Shown here: piece by piece, positions 46,082-54,796 of the stretch | Numbering within the stretch: the first letter of the stretch is position 1 | How the letters are laid out: each line of letters starts with the position of its first letter | Assembly (NCBI GenBank): GCA_001897605.1 | Contig: MKTL01000016.1 | Location: forward strand, 366,458 to 430,457 | DNA: 64,000 nucleotides | Source of the DNA: Clostridiales bacterium 38-18 | GTDB lineage: Bacteria; Bacillota; Clostridia; Peptostreptococcales; Acidaminobacteraceae | Reading direction: 5' to 3' | Translations under genes and position numbers: made by a program | The notes under the pieces: generated by a model | Seen by the model: only the letters and a program-made list of their open reading frames with translations | Told to the model about the DNA's origin: nothing | The model's database searches: none

Positions 46082-47017
46082 ATGATGATAGTTGCTGAAA
46101 AACTAACGAAGAAATTTGGAGATTTTACTGCGGTTGATGCCATCGATTTATCGATTGAGAAAGGAAAAATAGTAGGTCTTTTAGGTCCAAACGGGGCTGG
46201 AAAATCAACTACGATTTCAATGATATCAACCTTATATAAGCCAACCTCAGGCAGACTTTTTTTCGAGGGAAATGATATCATAAAAAGCCCAAAGTGGATT
46301 AAACCCCACCTAGGATACGTGCCTCAGGAGCTTGCACTCTATGATTCACTCTCTGGTTACGAAAATCTAAAGTATTTTGGAGGTCTCTATGGTCTTTCTG
46401 GTACAGCACTTAAAAAGAGAGTGGATGAGGTTTCAAGGGTTATCGGTATAGATGAAAGACTAAAGGATCGCGTTTCTGAGTATTCTGGAGGCATGAAGCG
46501 ACGCATCAATATAGGCGTGGCACTTTTACATGAGCCAAAGCTGATCATCATGGATGAGCCTACCGTCGGTATTGATCCTCAATCGAGAAACCATATTCTT
46601 GAAACGGTGAAAAGTTTAGGCGAGCAGGGGATAACAGTCATCTATACGAGCCATTATATGGAAGAGGTCGAGGCGATTTGTCAAGACGTATGGATTATGG
46701 ATCACGGTAAAATGATTGCCAATGGCACACAGGAAGCGTTAATTGAGCAGGCGGGAATTCATACTGCGATACGCATGAAATTCGATTCACAGATTAAAGA
46801 TAGACTCGATCCTCTTAGAAAATTAAATCACGCAATGGCAGTGGACTTAATTTCTGATGATGAATTGGTCGTGCTGGTTAATGGCGGTGGAAACACCCAC
46901 AAAGAGGTCATAAAAAGCGTTATGGAATTGAATTACGATTTAACTTCATTCGACATAACTAGGCCAAATTTAGAGCAGGTCTTTCTGAAATTAACGGGCA
47001 GAGGCTTGAGAGATTAG
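46082..47017 (+). CDS. ABC-2 type exporter ATPase
   Basis: A 311-residue ATPase of the CcmA/drug-exporter group. Walker A GPNGAGKST, Q-loop VPQELALYDSLSG, signature YSGGMKRRINIGVAL and Walker B LIIMDEPTVGIDP are complete. The C-terminal ~90-residue extension is typical of drug and lipid exporters. It pairs with the two following permeases. The gene order (sensor, regulator, lipoprotein, exporter) resembles antibiotic- or peptide-stress resistance loci. Confidence 0.92.
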   Translation: MMIVAEKLTKKFGDFTAVDAIDLSIEKGKIVGLLGPNGAGKSTTISMISTLYKPTSGRLFFEGNDIIKSPKWIKPHLGYVPQELALYDSLSGYENLKYFGGLYGLSGTALKKRVDEVSRVIGIDERLKDRVSEYSGGMKRRINIGVALLHEPKLIIMDEPTVGIDPQSRNHILETVKSLGEQGITVIYTSHYMEEVEAICQDVWIMDHGKMIANGTQEALIEQAGIHTAIRMKFDSQIKDRLDPLRKLNHAMAVDLISDDELVVLVNGGGNTHKEVIKSVMELNYDLTSFDITRPNLEQVFLKLTGRGLRD

Positions 47018-47027
47018 AGGTGAAAAG

Positions 47028-48359
47028 ATGCTACTTAAATTATATAAGAAGGATATGGCAGTATTGCTATCAGACAAAAAGGGCTTGTTTATCTTTATCT
47101 TAATGCCTATCGTACTTACCACAATCCTAAGCTTTGCCCTTTCAGGTAACTTTGGTGAACCAGGTGTTATGTCACCTATAGAGGTTGCAATCGTCAAGTC
47201 ATACGATAAAGAAGCAGAAAGCAACGCTTATTTAGATATGGTATCGCCCTATATGGGAGAGGGATTGGCATCCCTTAAAGCGTCCCTAAATACGGAGCTC
47301 GACTTTGAAGGATTGTTCTTCAATACATTCTTAGAAAATGAAGAAGTAAAAGCAATGATATCCACCGAAGTCATGTCTGAGGATGAGGCACTACAGGCAT
47401 TAGAAGAAAAGTCGGTGAAAGCAATCATCGAACTACCAAAAGGCTTTATTAAAGATCAGCTAATAAACTATACCTTACCGAATCGAAATGAGATGACGAT
47501 TCGAATCGTTCGACATCCAGACTATGGCTATTCGGGAGATATTGTCGAAAGCATTATTAACAGTTATTTTGAAACTCTGAATAAACAAATCGTCAATAAA
47601 AATACCTATTTAAGTGTCGGCTCAGGCTATTTGGATCAAGCGACCCTAATGGCGTCTCTATCAGAGATTATGTCAAGCGAAGCAGTTTCTAGCTCAGAAA
47701 AGGTAACGCGTACACTAGTACCAGGAAAAAGATTGATCGATAGTCCTACCTATTATTCCATCGCCATGATGGGGATGTTTATTCTATATAGTGCTGGCTA
47801 TATGGGGCGGGAGCTTCTAAGAGAAAAAAGACTGCTTACCTTAGACCGTGCCAGTGTGGCAGGTATTAGCTATATTAAGGTTTTAGCTGGAAAGTTCTTA
47901 ATGACCATTACACTATGTGTGATTCAAATGAGTCTATTAATTCTATATGCTAAGTTTGCTCTCGGAGTAGAATGGCTCAATCCACTTAAAATATTAGTTG
48001 GCATTTTCTTTTCTGCAGTGGCTGTTAGTGGTGTGGGTGTATTTGTTAGTGCGTTGACACTAACCTCCGAAAATTATCGCGTAGCGAATATTTTTGAGAA
48101 TTTACTCATTCATCTTTTTGCTTTATTTGGCGGTAGCTATATTCCACTGGATGTATTGCCTAAGATTTTTATGACATTGAAATACTTTGCATTAAACGGA
48201 ATTGTCATCGACCTCTTTCTCAATACGTATCAGGATGCAGACTGGCGTAAGTTAGGGCTGTATTATCTCTCTTTAGTGGGTATTTCAGTTTTCTTTAGCA
48301 TACTTACAGTATTGATGATCAAAAGAAAGGAGGTATTCACTTATGAAGGCACTCATTAA
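47028..48359 (+). CDS. ABC-2 type exporter permease, first subunit
   Basis: A 443-residue permease with one N-terminal helix near residues 17-38, a large extracytoplasmic domain of about 200 residues, and five or six C-terminal helices (from about residue 243). This is the YhgE/LinN-like ABC2_membrane_3 layout. Its 3' end overlaps the second permease by 17 bp. The two permeases probably form a heterodimer. Confidence 0.88.
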   Translation: MLLKLYKKDMAVLLSDKKGLFIFILMPIVLTTILSFALSGNFGEPGVMSPIEVAIVKSYDKEAESNAYLDMVSPYMGEGLASLKASLNTELDFEGLFFNTFLENEEVKAMISTEVMSEDEALQALEEKSVKAIIELPKGFIKDQLINYTLPNRNEMTIRIVRHPDYGYSGDIVESIINSYFETLNKQIVNKNTYLSVGSGYLDQATLMASLSEIMSSEAVSSSEKVTRTLVPGKRLIDSPTYYSIAMMGMFILYSAGYMGRELLREKRLLTLDRASVAGISYIKVLAGKFLMTITLCVIQMSLLILYAKFALGVEWLNPLKILVGIFFSAVAVSGVGVFVSALTLTSENYRVANIFENLLIHLFALFGGSYIPLDVLPKIFMTLKYFALNGIVIDLFLNTYQDADWRKLGLYYLSLVGISVFFSILTVLMIKRKEVFTYEGTH

Positions 48360-49503
48360 ATTAAAAATAAGATTAATGAAAGACAATCTCATTTTATATG
48401 TTATCATGGCAGCGATGAGCTTAATCCTTTCAGCAGTCTTTGGTGGTACCATGGGCGGTAGCTACAGTCCGACCATCGTTGTAGTAGACGAGCTTCAAAC
48501 CGTTGAAACCTCAAATATCATCAATGATCTCCAATCGGAGCATGCCTTTAATGTAAAGCTGATGGATTACGATGCAGCACTTGATGAAGTGATGGGACGA
48601 AATGTAATAGCGGCGGTGGTCTTTGATAAAAGCTTAGATCAGGGCGTGAATGTTATTCAGCTGAGAGACACTGTAGAAGGCTTCCAGCTTTCTAGACTAC
48701 TAGAGGACGAGCTCAGCTTGTTAGAAAATATAAAGACATTGGATTCGCAATTATCAGGTATACTGGTTAATGAAAAAATTGTATTTAATCAAGATGATCT
48801 TTATCTTGAGGTGAAAAATACCTTTGGCGATCAGTGGGAAAACAAACGACCAATTACCATAGAATCTTATCTAGTCGCATCTGATAACGCATTGACCTCA
48901 AATGTAAGTCGTCACTATATGATCGGCATGACATTGTTCTTTGTCACCTATTCACTCATGTTTACTGTGGGGGATTTTCTTGAGGACAAGAGGTTGCGCA
49001 CACTAGATCGCATGATGATTGCTCCGATAAGCCGTAGAGGTATCCTTTTTTCAAATTTAGTCAGCTCAATGGTCGTTGGCGTTTTACAAATTTGTTTCAT
49101 GGTACTAGCAGGAAAATTCTTATTTCACATCGATTGGGGTCAGAATTTACTTGGAGTCATCGGTGTTGGCGTCTTATATATTTTCGTTATGACCACACTT
49201 AGCTTATTTGTCGTTAGTATTGTGAAGACCATGGCGCAATTAGGAGCGGTTTCTCCAATTATCCTTACCGGTATGGGGATGCTAGGTGGTTGCATGTGGC
49301 CACTTGAAATTATCTCATCGAGGTTACTGCTCACGTTAGCGAATTTCACCCCACACAAATGGGCACTTGAAGCGATTGAAGCACTTACTAATGGCAATAC
49401 CTTTTCCTATCTGCCTATCCTTGTTCTACTTGGAATGGGGTTAACGTACCTCATCCTTGGTGAAAGAGTGATGTATTTTAAATCTCTTAAGGACAATCAG
49501 TAA
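48343..49503 (+). CDS. ABC-2 type exporter permease, second subunit
   Basis: A 386-residue paralogue of the preceding permease with the same plan: N-terminal helix, external domain, then about six helices (from about residue 190). The start ATG 48343 lies within the first permease gene, with AAAGGAGG just upstream. It is the last gene of the exporter operon; no strong terminator is evident before the next gene. Confidence 0.88.
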   Translation: MKALIKLKIRLMKDNLILYVIMAAMSLILSAVFGGTMGGSYSPTIVVVDELQTVETSNIINDLQSEHAFNVKLMDYDAALDEVMGRNVIAAVVFDKSLDQGVNVIQLRDTVEGFQLSRLLEDELSLLENIKTLDSQLSGILVNEKIVFNQDDLYLEVKNTFGDQWENKRPITIESYLVASDNALTSNVSRHYMIGMTLFFVTYSLMFTVGDFLEDKRLRTLDRMMIAPISRRGILFSNLVSSMVVGVLQICFMVLAGKFLFHIDWGQNLLGVIGVGVLYIFVMTTLSLFVVSIVKTMAQLGAVSPIILTGMGMLGGCMWPLEIISSRLLLTLANFTPHKWALEAIEALTNGNTFSYLPILVLLGMGLTYLILGERVMYFKSLKDNQ

Positions 49504-49663
49504 ATAAGCTTTATAATAATCTCTAAAACAATTAGAACTTTATAAAATGTGCGGCTCAATAAGAATGTATTTTCAATAAGAAGCAAAGAAAAATAAATCC
49601 CTGTTTAATCTAATCGCATCTGTCGTATATATGAGATAAGAAGCCGTGATTGGAGGGGTGTTT

Positions 49664-50062
49664 ATGTTTAAAACAATCGACATTAAAACGACAGAGCAAT
49701 ATCAAATGTACGAAATTTTAGAGGAAATCAAGCGAATCGTAAGTGAAAGTGGTGTTTTATATGGGATTGTAATCGTTCATGTACCTCATGCGACTGCGGC
49801 ACTGACGCTTAACAAAAACTACGATCCTGTGGTTCAAAAGGACATCATTGAAAAGCTTAAGGACATTGTACCGAAGGATGGCAACTATTTGCACATCGAA
49901 GGAAACAGCGACGCACACATTAAGGCATCCTTATTCGGTAACACCGAAACCTTAATTATTGAAAATGGTAGAGTTGAGCTCGGGATGTTCCAATCCATTT
50001 TCTTATGTGAGTTTGATGGTCCAAGAAAACGTAAAATTAATATTAAGGTTCTCGAAGGATAG
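49664..50062 (+). CDS. YjbQ/UPF0047-family protein
   Basis: A 132-residue protein of the YjbQ family, small trimeric cytosolic proteins with conserved His and Asp residues, some of which have weak thiamine-phosphate-synthase activity. Visible family elements are HVPHATAALTLN and GNSDAHIKASLFGN. A GGAGGGG ribosome site lies before ATG 49664; the longer frame begins at the ribosome site. It stands alone with its own terminator. In vivo role unclear. Confidence 0.88.
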   Translation: MFKTIDIKTTEQYQMYEILEEIKRIVSESGVLYGIVIVHVPHATAALTLNKNYDPVVQKDIIEKLKDIVPKDGNYLHIEGNSDAHIKASLFGNTETLIIENGRVELGMFQSIFLCEFDGPRKRKINIKVLEG

Positions 50063-50074
50063 TTTGTTGACGAT

Positions 50075-50116
50075 AACTCTCAGCTTGTGATACCATGAGC
50101 TGAGAGTTTTTTTTTA
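50075..50116 (+). terminator. Terminator of the yjbQ-like gene
   Basis: CTCTCAGCT / AGCTGAGAG perfect stem followed by nine T. Confidence 0.92.
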
Positions 50117-50189
50117 GCCACAATCTCGCTTGTGGCAAAATCGGAAGGCTAGATGCCTAAAGATTTGATAAAGCAAAAGGGGAGTCGAT

Positions 50190-52889
50190 ATGAGAAAAAT
50201 TGATGAAGTACTCAATTGGATTTCAGCAAAACCAAATGAATCGTTTACAGCAAATCAAATATCAGAAGCATTATCTATCGACAGAACCAATGCAAGTCGA
50301 CATCTCAATCAATTGGTTTCTGAGAGTAAAGTCCAAAAATTAAAGAGTCGCCCCGTTCAGTATCAGATATTACATATAGATGCCAAAACGGCTGTCATTT
50401 CAAAACCAGTTTTGGATAAAAAAACCTCACTTGACCTTTTGATAGGTGCCGAGAAAAGCCTAAGCGTGCCCATTCAGCAGGCAAAAGCGGCGATCTTATA
50501 CCCGCCTAGAGGACTTCATACTTTGATCTTAGGAGAGACGGGTGTGGGTAAATCCATGTTTGCAGAGCTGATGTATCAGTTTGCAAAGAATTCGGGAATG
50601 ATTGGTGAGGATGCACCATTTGTCAGGTTTAACTGTGCAGACTATGCTGAGAACCCGCAATTATTAACCGCCCAGATCTTCGGTGTGAAGAAGGGCGCAT
50701 ATACGGGTGCAGAAAAGGATAGAGAAGGTCTCTTAAGTAAAGCGAACGGTGGTATCATCTTTTTAGATGAGGTACATCGCTTATCCTATCAAGGTCAGGA
50801 AATGCTCTTTACTTTTATCGATAAAGGCTACTTTAGACGGCTTGGCGATACTGAAGAGCGACAATACGCTGAGGTACAGATTATCGCTGCAACCACAGAG
50901 GACCCAGAATCGGCACTCTTAAGAACGTTTACCAGACGTATACCGATGACGATTCAGCTCCCTGCACTGAGCGAGCGTGGCTTAAAGGACAGATACATGT
51001 TGATACAGACCTTTATAAAGGAAGAGTCAAAGCGTCTGTCTAAAAGCATTTACATTAACAAAAATGCACTTGAGTCATTTTTGCTGTATGATTGTCCAAG
51101 TAATATCGGACAGCTTAAAAGCGATATTCAGCTGGCCTGCGCTAAGGCTTTCTTCAACTATAAATCACAAGACAAAAGCTATATTTTAATAGAGCTAAGC
51201 GACCTGCCACAGCAAGTGGGGCGTGGTCACCTCAGAATCAAAGAAAATCGATCTGAAATAGAAAAACTCATTAAAAACCAAGATGACATCTTTAAGTTTC
51301 ACTACGATGATGAAACCATGTATCTCAATGAGGATTTGGATGACACTTACTTTTATGAGCAAATCGAAAGCAAGCTGACGCGACTTAGAAATGAAGGTCA
51401 CAGTGAAGCTGATATCAATCAGATTATGAGCATTGATATTGAGACGCACTTTAGAAAATACATGGTGGATATGACGCCACACTTTAAGAAGGATGAAATC
51501 GCTAAGGTGGTGGATGTTGGGATCGTGGAATTCACCGAAAAAGCGCTTTCAGAAGCAAGTGAAAAGCTAGGCAAGTCCTTCGACGAAAAGATTTTTTATG
51601 GGTTTGCGCTTCACCTCAACGGCAGTATCGAACGCCTTAGAAGAGGTAAGAAAATCTATCATCCAAAGCTCAATCTAATAAGGGTTAACTACCCTGACGC
51701 GTTTTTAGTTGCCATGGAGCTAGCGAAAAAGATAGATGAATCATTTAATGTAGAGACACCCCTAGATGAAATCGGATATTTGACCATGTTTCTCGCATCC
51801 AGCCCAAATGAACAGATCGGGGAAAAGGATGAGAATGTCGCTGTTTTGATTATCATGCATGGTAATGCCACTGCCTCAAGTATGGCGCAAGTGGTGAATT
51901 CGTTGGTAGGCACAACACATTGTCATGCGCTGGACATGCCCCTGAACATGAAGCCTCAGGCGATGGTAGAACTGGCAGTGAGTAAGGTGAGGGAGATTCA
52001 CGAAGGCAGAGGCGTCATTCTTTTGGTAGATATGGGCTCACTGGTGAATTTTTCAGAAATCATTTACGATGAGACCGGTATTTCCTGTAAAACCATCGAT
52101 TGTATCAGTACACCAATTGCACTTGAAGCGTGTAGAAGGGCAGTGTTAGGGCGCGACCTTGCTGAAATTCATTCTGCCTGCTCTGAGCTGATGGGCAGAG
52201 CGCCTATTGCGTTGAACGTCCCCGATATTCGCAAGAAAAACCTAATTATTACAGTGTGCTTTACCGGTGAAGGTGCAAGTGAAAAATTAAAAGAGCTCAT
52301 CGTCTCGCAGCTGTATTTAGGCGATTCTTTTGAGGTCGTTCCGCTAGATATCCTCAACCGTAAAGCGTTTTCGGCCTCAGTTGCTGAATATCGAAGAACG
52401 CATGAAATTCTTGCAATCGTTGGAACTGTAGAGGTAGAAGAGCAAGGTATTCCTTATATTTCAGCAGTGGATGTACTAACAGGTAAGGGCATGACGTTAT
52501 TAAAGACCTTGGTAGCTCATCAGGACGAATACATTAAAATAGGCGATTCACTTTCAGAGCATATAGAAACCGTAGATGCCAAAGAACTCATTTCCTATGT
52601 GCGACAGTTTAGCATCGACGCAGAACGCTTATTAAAGGTAAAGGTACCGGATGATGTGAAGGTTGGTATCGCGCTTCATATGAGCTTCCTAGTAGAGCAA
52701 ATCAAAATGGGGACACACAGCAAGCGTCGCGATGATGTGGATGCCTTTATTTCAAAGAATTCTAGAGAAATTGCATTGATCAAGCAGGCCCTAGGGGCAC
52801 TTGAAGGTCGCTTTGGACTAAAGTTCAATGAAAGTGACGTTGCTTACCTTGCCAAACTTTTTTTATCGAATAATATTGAGAGTGTGTAA
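50190..52889 (+). CDS. LevR-type sigma-54 activator with PTS regulation domains
   Basis: An 899-residue activator. It begins with a winged-helix DNA-binding domain (residues 1-60: SIDRTNASRHLNQL). The AAA+ sigma-54 domain follows: Walker A GETGVGKS at 115-122, GAYTGA (the sigma-54-contacting loop) at 169-174, Walker B GGIIFLDEVH at 187-196. Then come a PTS regulation domain (near 430-540), an EIIA-Man-like domain with IIMHGNATASSMAQ, an EIIB-like segment, and a second PTS regulation domain at the C-terminus. This is the LevR/ManR design, controlled by HPr and EII phosphorylation. A sigma-54 promoter for a PTS operon lies just downstream. Confidence 0.92.
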   Translation: MRKIDEVLNWISAKPNESFTANQISEALSIDRTNASRHLNQLVSESKVQKLKSRPVQYQILHIDAKTAVISKPVLDKKTSLDLLIGAEKSLSVPIQQAKAAILYPPRGLHTLILGETGVGKSMFAELMYQFAKNSGMIGEDAPFVRFNCADYAENPQLLTAQIFGVKKGAYTGAEKDREGLLSKANGGIIFLDEVHRLSYQGQEMLFTFIDKGYFRRLGDTEERQYAEVQIIAATTEDPESALLRTFTRRIPMTIQLPALSERGLKDRYMLIQTFIKEESKRLSKSIYINKNALESFLLYDCPSNIGQLKSDIQLACAKAFFNYKSQDKSYILIELSDLPQQVGRGHLRIKENRSEIEKLIKNQDDIFKFHYDDETMYLNEDLDDTYFYEQIESKLTRLRNEGHSEADINQIMSIDIETHFRKYMVDMTPHFKKDEIAKVVDVGIVEFTEKALSEASEKLGKSFDEKIFYGFALHLNGSIERLRRGKKIYHPKLNLIRVNYPDAFLVAMELAKKIDESFNVETPLDEIGYLTMFLASSPNEQIGEKDENVAVLIIMHGNATASSMAQVVNSLVGTTHCHALDMPLNMKPQAMVELAVSKVREIHEGRGVILLVDMGSLVNFSEIIYDETGISCKTIDCISTPIALEACRRAVLGRDLAEIHSACSELMGRAPIALNVPDIRKKNLIITVCFTGEGASEKLKELIVSQLYLGDSFEVVPLDILNRKAFSASVAEYRRTHEILAIVGTVEVEEQGIPYISAVDVLTGKGMTLLKTLVAHQDEYIKIGDSLSEHIETVDAKELISYVRQFSIDAERLLKVKVPDDVKVGIALHMSFLVEQIKMGTHSKRRDDVDAFISKNSREIALIKQALGALEGRFGLKFNESDVAYLAKLFLSNNIESV

Positions 52890-52970
52890 AAAATACACTA
52901 AAATGCTAAAATCACACACAAATATAAACTGTGTAAAAATGTGTGTCGATGTTTTACACACTAAATACAC
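52880..52970 (+). promoter_or_regulatory. Clustered TGTGTAAAA dyads, candidate enhancer for the LevR-type activator
   Basis: AGTGTGTAAAAAATACACT at 52880-52898 overlaps the regulator's stop codon. TGTGTAAAA / TTTTACACA (52930-52960) is an inverted pair with a 13-bp centre, and a further TACAC follows. They lie about 180-270 bp upstream of the -24 element, a suitable distance for activator binding. Confidence 0.55.
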
Positions 52971-53003
52971 CTAATTTAGGACTAATTTTACAATAAAAAG
53001 CTA

Positions 53004-53033
53004 AAAAATCCGTATATACGGATTTTTTTTTAT
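53004..53033 (+). terminator. Terminator of the LevR-type gene
   Basis: AAATCCGTATATACGGATTT palindrome followed by a long T-run. It isolates the activator from the PTS operon. Confidence 0.88.
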
Positions 53034-53145
53034 CTTTTTTTACAGAAAAGTAAAAGTTGAAATCCGCTAAAATGCACGAACAATTAAACATAACACCAAT
53101 TTTTTAAAATACATCCGATAAAATTGGATGATAGGGCATGGGTTT

Positions 53146-53161
53146 TGGCATCATTCATGCA
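53146..53161 (+). promoter_or_regulatory. Sigma-54 promoter of the PTS operon
   Basis: TGGCATCATTCATGCA: GG and GC exactly 10 bp apart, one departure from TTGC in the -12 box. It lies 33 bp before the HPr start codon and downstream of a LevR-type activator gene. Confidence 0.82.
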
Positions 53162-53193
53162 TTATATAAGCGTGTAAGTGAGGAGGTGTGTGT

Positions 53194-53451
53194 TTGAAAC
53201 AATTAGCAGTTAGAGTACAAAGCGAAACAGGACTTCACGCTCGACCAGCGAGCCAGTTTGTCACTGAAGCTTCAAGATATTCAAGTGAAATCAAAGTTCA
53301 GAAAAATGAAAAGCTCGTCAATGGCAAAAGCATTATGGGCATCTTAGGATTATGTGTTAATACGGGTGATGAAATTATCATCATCGCAGAAGGCGAAGAC
53401 GAGGCGCAAGCGATTGAGGGGATCAACCTATTATTTGAAGGCGGTCTATAA
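53194..53451 (+). CDS. HPr-like phosphocarrier protein
   Basis: An 85-residue PTS phosphocarrier. His15 in GLHARPAS takes phosphate from enzyme I, and Ser46 in NGKSIMGI is the site used by HPr kinase in Bacillota; both are intact. AGGAGG at 53181-53186 with seven bases of spacing fixes the start at TTG 53194; the in-frame GTG 53188 touches the ribosome site. It is first in an inducible PTS operon, so this is probably a dedicated carrier and not the general HPr. Confidence 0.9.
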   Translation: MKQLAVRVQSETGLHARPASQFVTEASRYSSEIKVQKNEKLVNGKSIMGILGLCVNTGDEIIIIAEGEDEAQAIEGINLLFEGGL

Positions 53452-54345
53452 ATGTATTATATCGGAATAGATGGTGGCGGTTCAAATACCATAGGCATGA
53501 TCGGTAACGCAGATCAAATATTATTTGAAGCGATTGCAGGGCCATCCAATTATCATAACATCGGTAAACAAGGCGCTCAGGCGACGATAAAGGATTTATT
53601 GTTTCTTTTGCTTGACCATGAGCGCATTTCACTGAGCGATATTGAGACCATTTGCTTCGGTGGCGCAGGTGTGGACACTCCTTCAGATGAAGCGGTTGTA
53701 AGGTCGTTATTTAATGAACTTGGTTTTAACGGTAGACTCATAGTCATCAACGACGCACTCGTGGCGATGGCAGCTGAGACGGGTACCCTAACCGGCGGTA
53801 TTCTCATCAGCGGAACAGGCTCTATCGCTGTAGGTGTTGACGCTGAGGGTCAGGCGCATCGCGTCGGTGGATGGGGACACCTTGCAGATGATTATGGCAG
53901 CGGTTATAGAATTGGTATCAGAGCGATCGAGGCAATGTTCAGAGCCTATGATGGTAGAGGAGAAAGCACAGGATTATTTGAAGCTTTAAAGGATCAAATG
54001 GCGGTAACCTCGGTCCCAGATATAATCGATTTTCTCTACAATAGAGGCAATCAAAAACACCAGATAGCAGCACTTGCAAAAACTGTAGCAGCACTGGCTG
54101 AAACCGATCAGGTTGCAAATGCAATCATCGATCAAACGGCTATGGATTTGGTGGAAATGTGCTTCGCTTTAAAGAAAAAGGTGAAACAGTCGTCTCTCGA
54201 TATCGTGTTAAGTGGCAGTGTGGTTATGAACAATGATGCGATCGTTAATAAAATGAAAGCGCTCTTACCAAGTGACATTCGCATTAAAAGATTGAGCGAA
54301 CGACCTGTAGTTGGGGCATATAAAATAGCTAAAAATAAGAAATAG
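53452..54345 (+). CDS. BadF/BcrA-type ATPase, N-acetylglucosamine kinase-like
   Basis: A 297-residue sugar kinase of the ASKHA fold. GIDGGGSNT (phosphate 1) is at the N-terminus, CFGGAGVD and VINDALVA in the middle, ISGTGSIAVG (phosphate 2), and GGWGHLADDYGSGY, which is characteristic of N-acetylglucosamine/glucosamine kinases (NagK of BadF type). It starts on the base after the HPr stop. It would phosphorylate the unphosphorylated amino sugar released inside the cell after PTS uptake. Confidence 0.85.
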   Translation: MYYIGIDGGGSNTIGMIGNADQILFEAIAGPSNYHNIGKQGAQATIKDLLFLLLDHERISLSDIETICFGGAGVDTPSDEAVVRSLFNELGFNGRLIVINDALVAMAAETGTLTGGILISGTGSIAVGVDAEGQAHRVGGWGHLADDYGSGYRIGIRAIEAMFRAYDGRGESTGLFEALKDQMAVTSVPDIIDFLYNRGNQKHQIAALAKTVAALAETDQVANAIIDQTAMDLVEMCFALKKKVKQSSLDIVLSGSVVMNNDAIVNKMKALLPSDIRIKRLSERPVVGAYKIAKNKK

Positions 54346-54355
54346 GAGAGAAGTT

Positions 54356-54655
54356 ATGAAAAAAATCATGTTGGTATGTTCGGCGGGAATGTCGACGAGT
54401 CTTCTCGTAACTAAAATGAAGAAGGCTGCAGATGAGCAGGGAATGGCGATAGAGATTTTTGCATGCTCTGAGTCAGAGGCAAAAGCAAAGTACAATGACG
54501 TGGACATCATCCTGTTAGGACCTCAGGTTCGTTTTTTACTATCTAAGATTCAAAAGGCAGTGGAAGCAAAAGGAACACCCGTTGCGGTAATCGATAGTAT
54601 CGATTATGGCACGATGAATGGACCAAAGGTCCTTGAAAAAGCATTAAAATTGTAG
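54356..54655 (+). CDS. PTS lactose/cellobiose-family EIIB
   Basis: A 99-residue phosphotransfer subunit. Cys8 in MLVCSAGMST is the phosphorylated residue. Length and the DIILLGPQVRFLLSK segment match the cellobiose/chitobiose EIIB (CelA/ChbB). It accepts phosphate from the EIIA encoded three genes on and passes it to sugar bound to EIIC. Confidence 0.94.
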   Translation: MKKIMLVCSAGMSTSLLVTKMKKAADEQGMAIEIFACSESEAKAKYNDVDIILLGPQVRFLLSKIQKAVEAKGTPVAVIDSIDYGTMNGPKVLEKALKL

Positions 54656-54725
54656 ACGTACAATTTTAAGTTTCATCACCACAGCACGTGATCAACTGCT
54701 GTGTTAAATCTAGAGCACATGCTCA
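54646..54725 (+). other. Intercistronic hairpins between EIIB and EIIC
   Basis: AAAATTGT / ACAATTTT (54646-54667) includes the EIIB stop. CACAGCA / TGCTGTG (54680-54703) and GAGCA / TGCTC (about 54713-54724) follow. None ends in a T-run, so they may set mRNA stability or relative expression. Confidence 0.55.
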
Positions 54726-54796
54726 GGGTTTATCGTATGGAATCATAAATTTAGCAGAAAAGCTTTTCATCAACTTTTAATTACAGGGGGTTAGTC

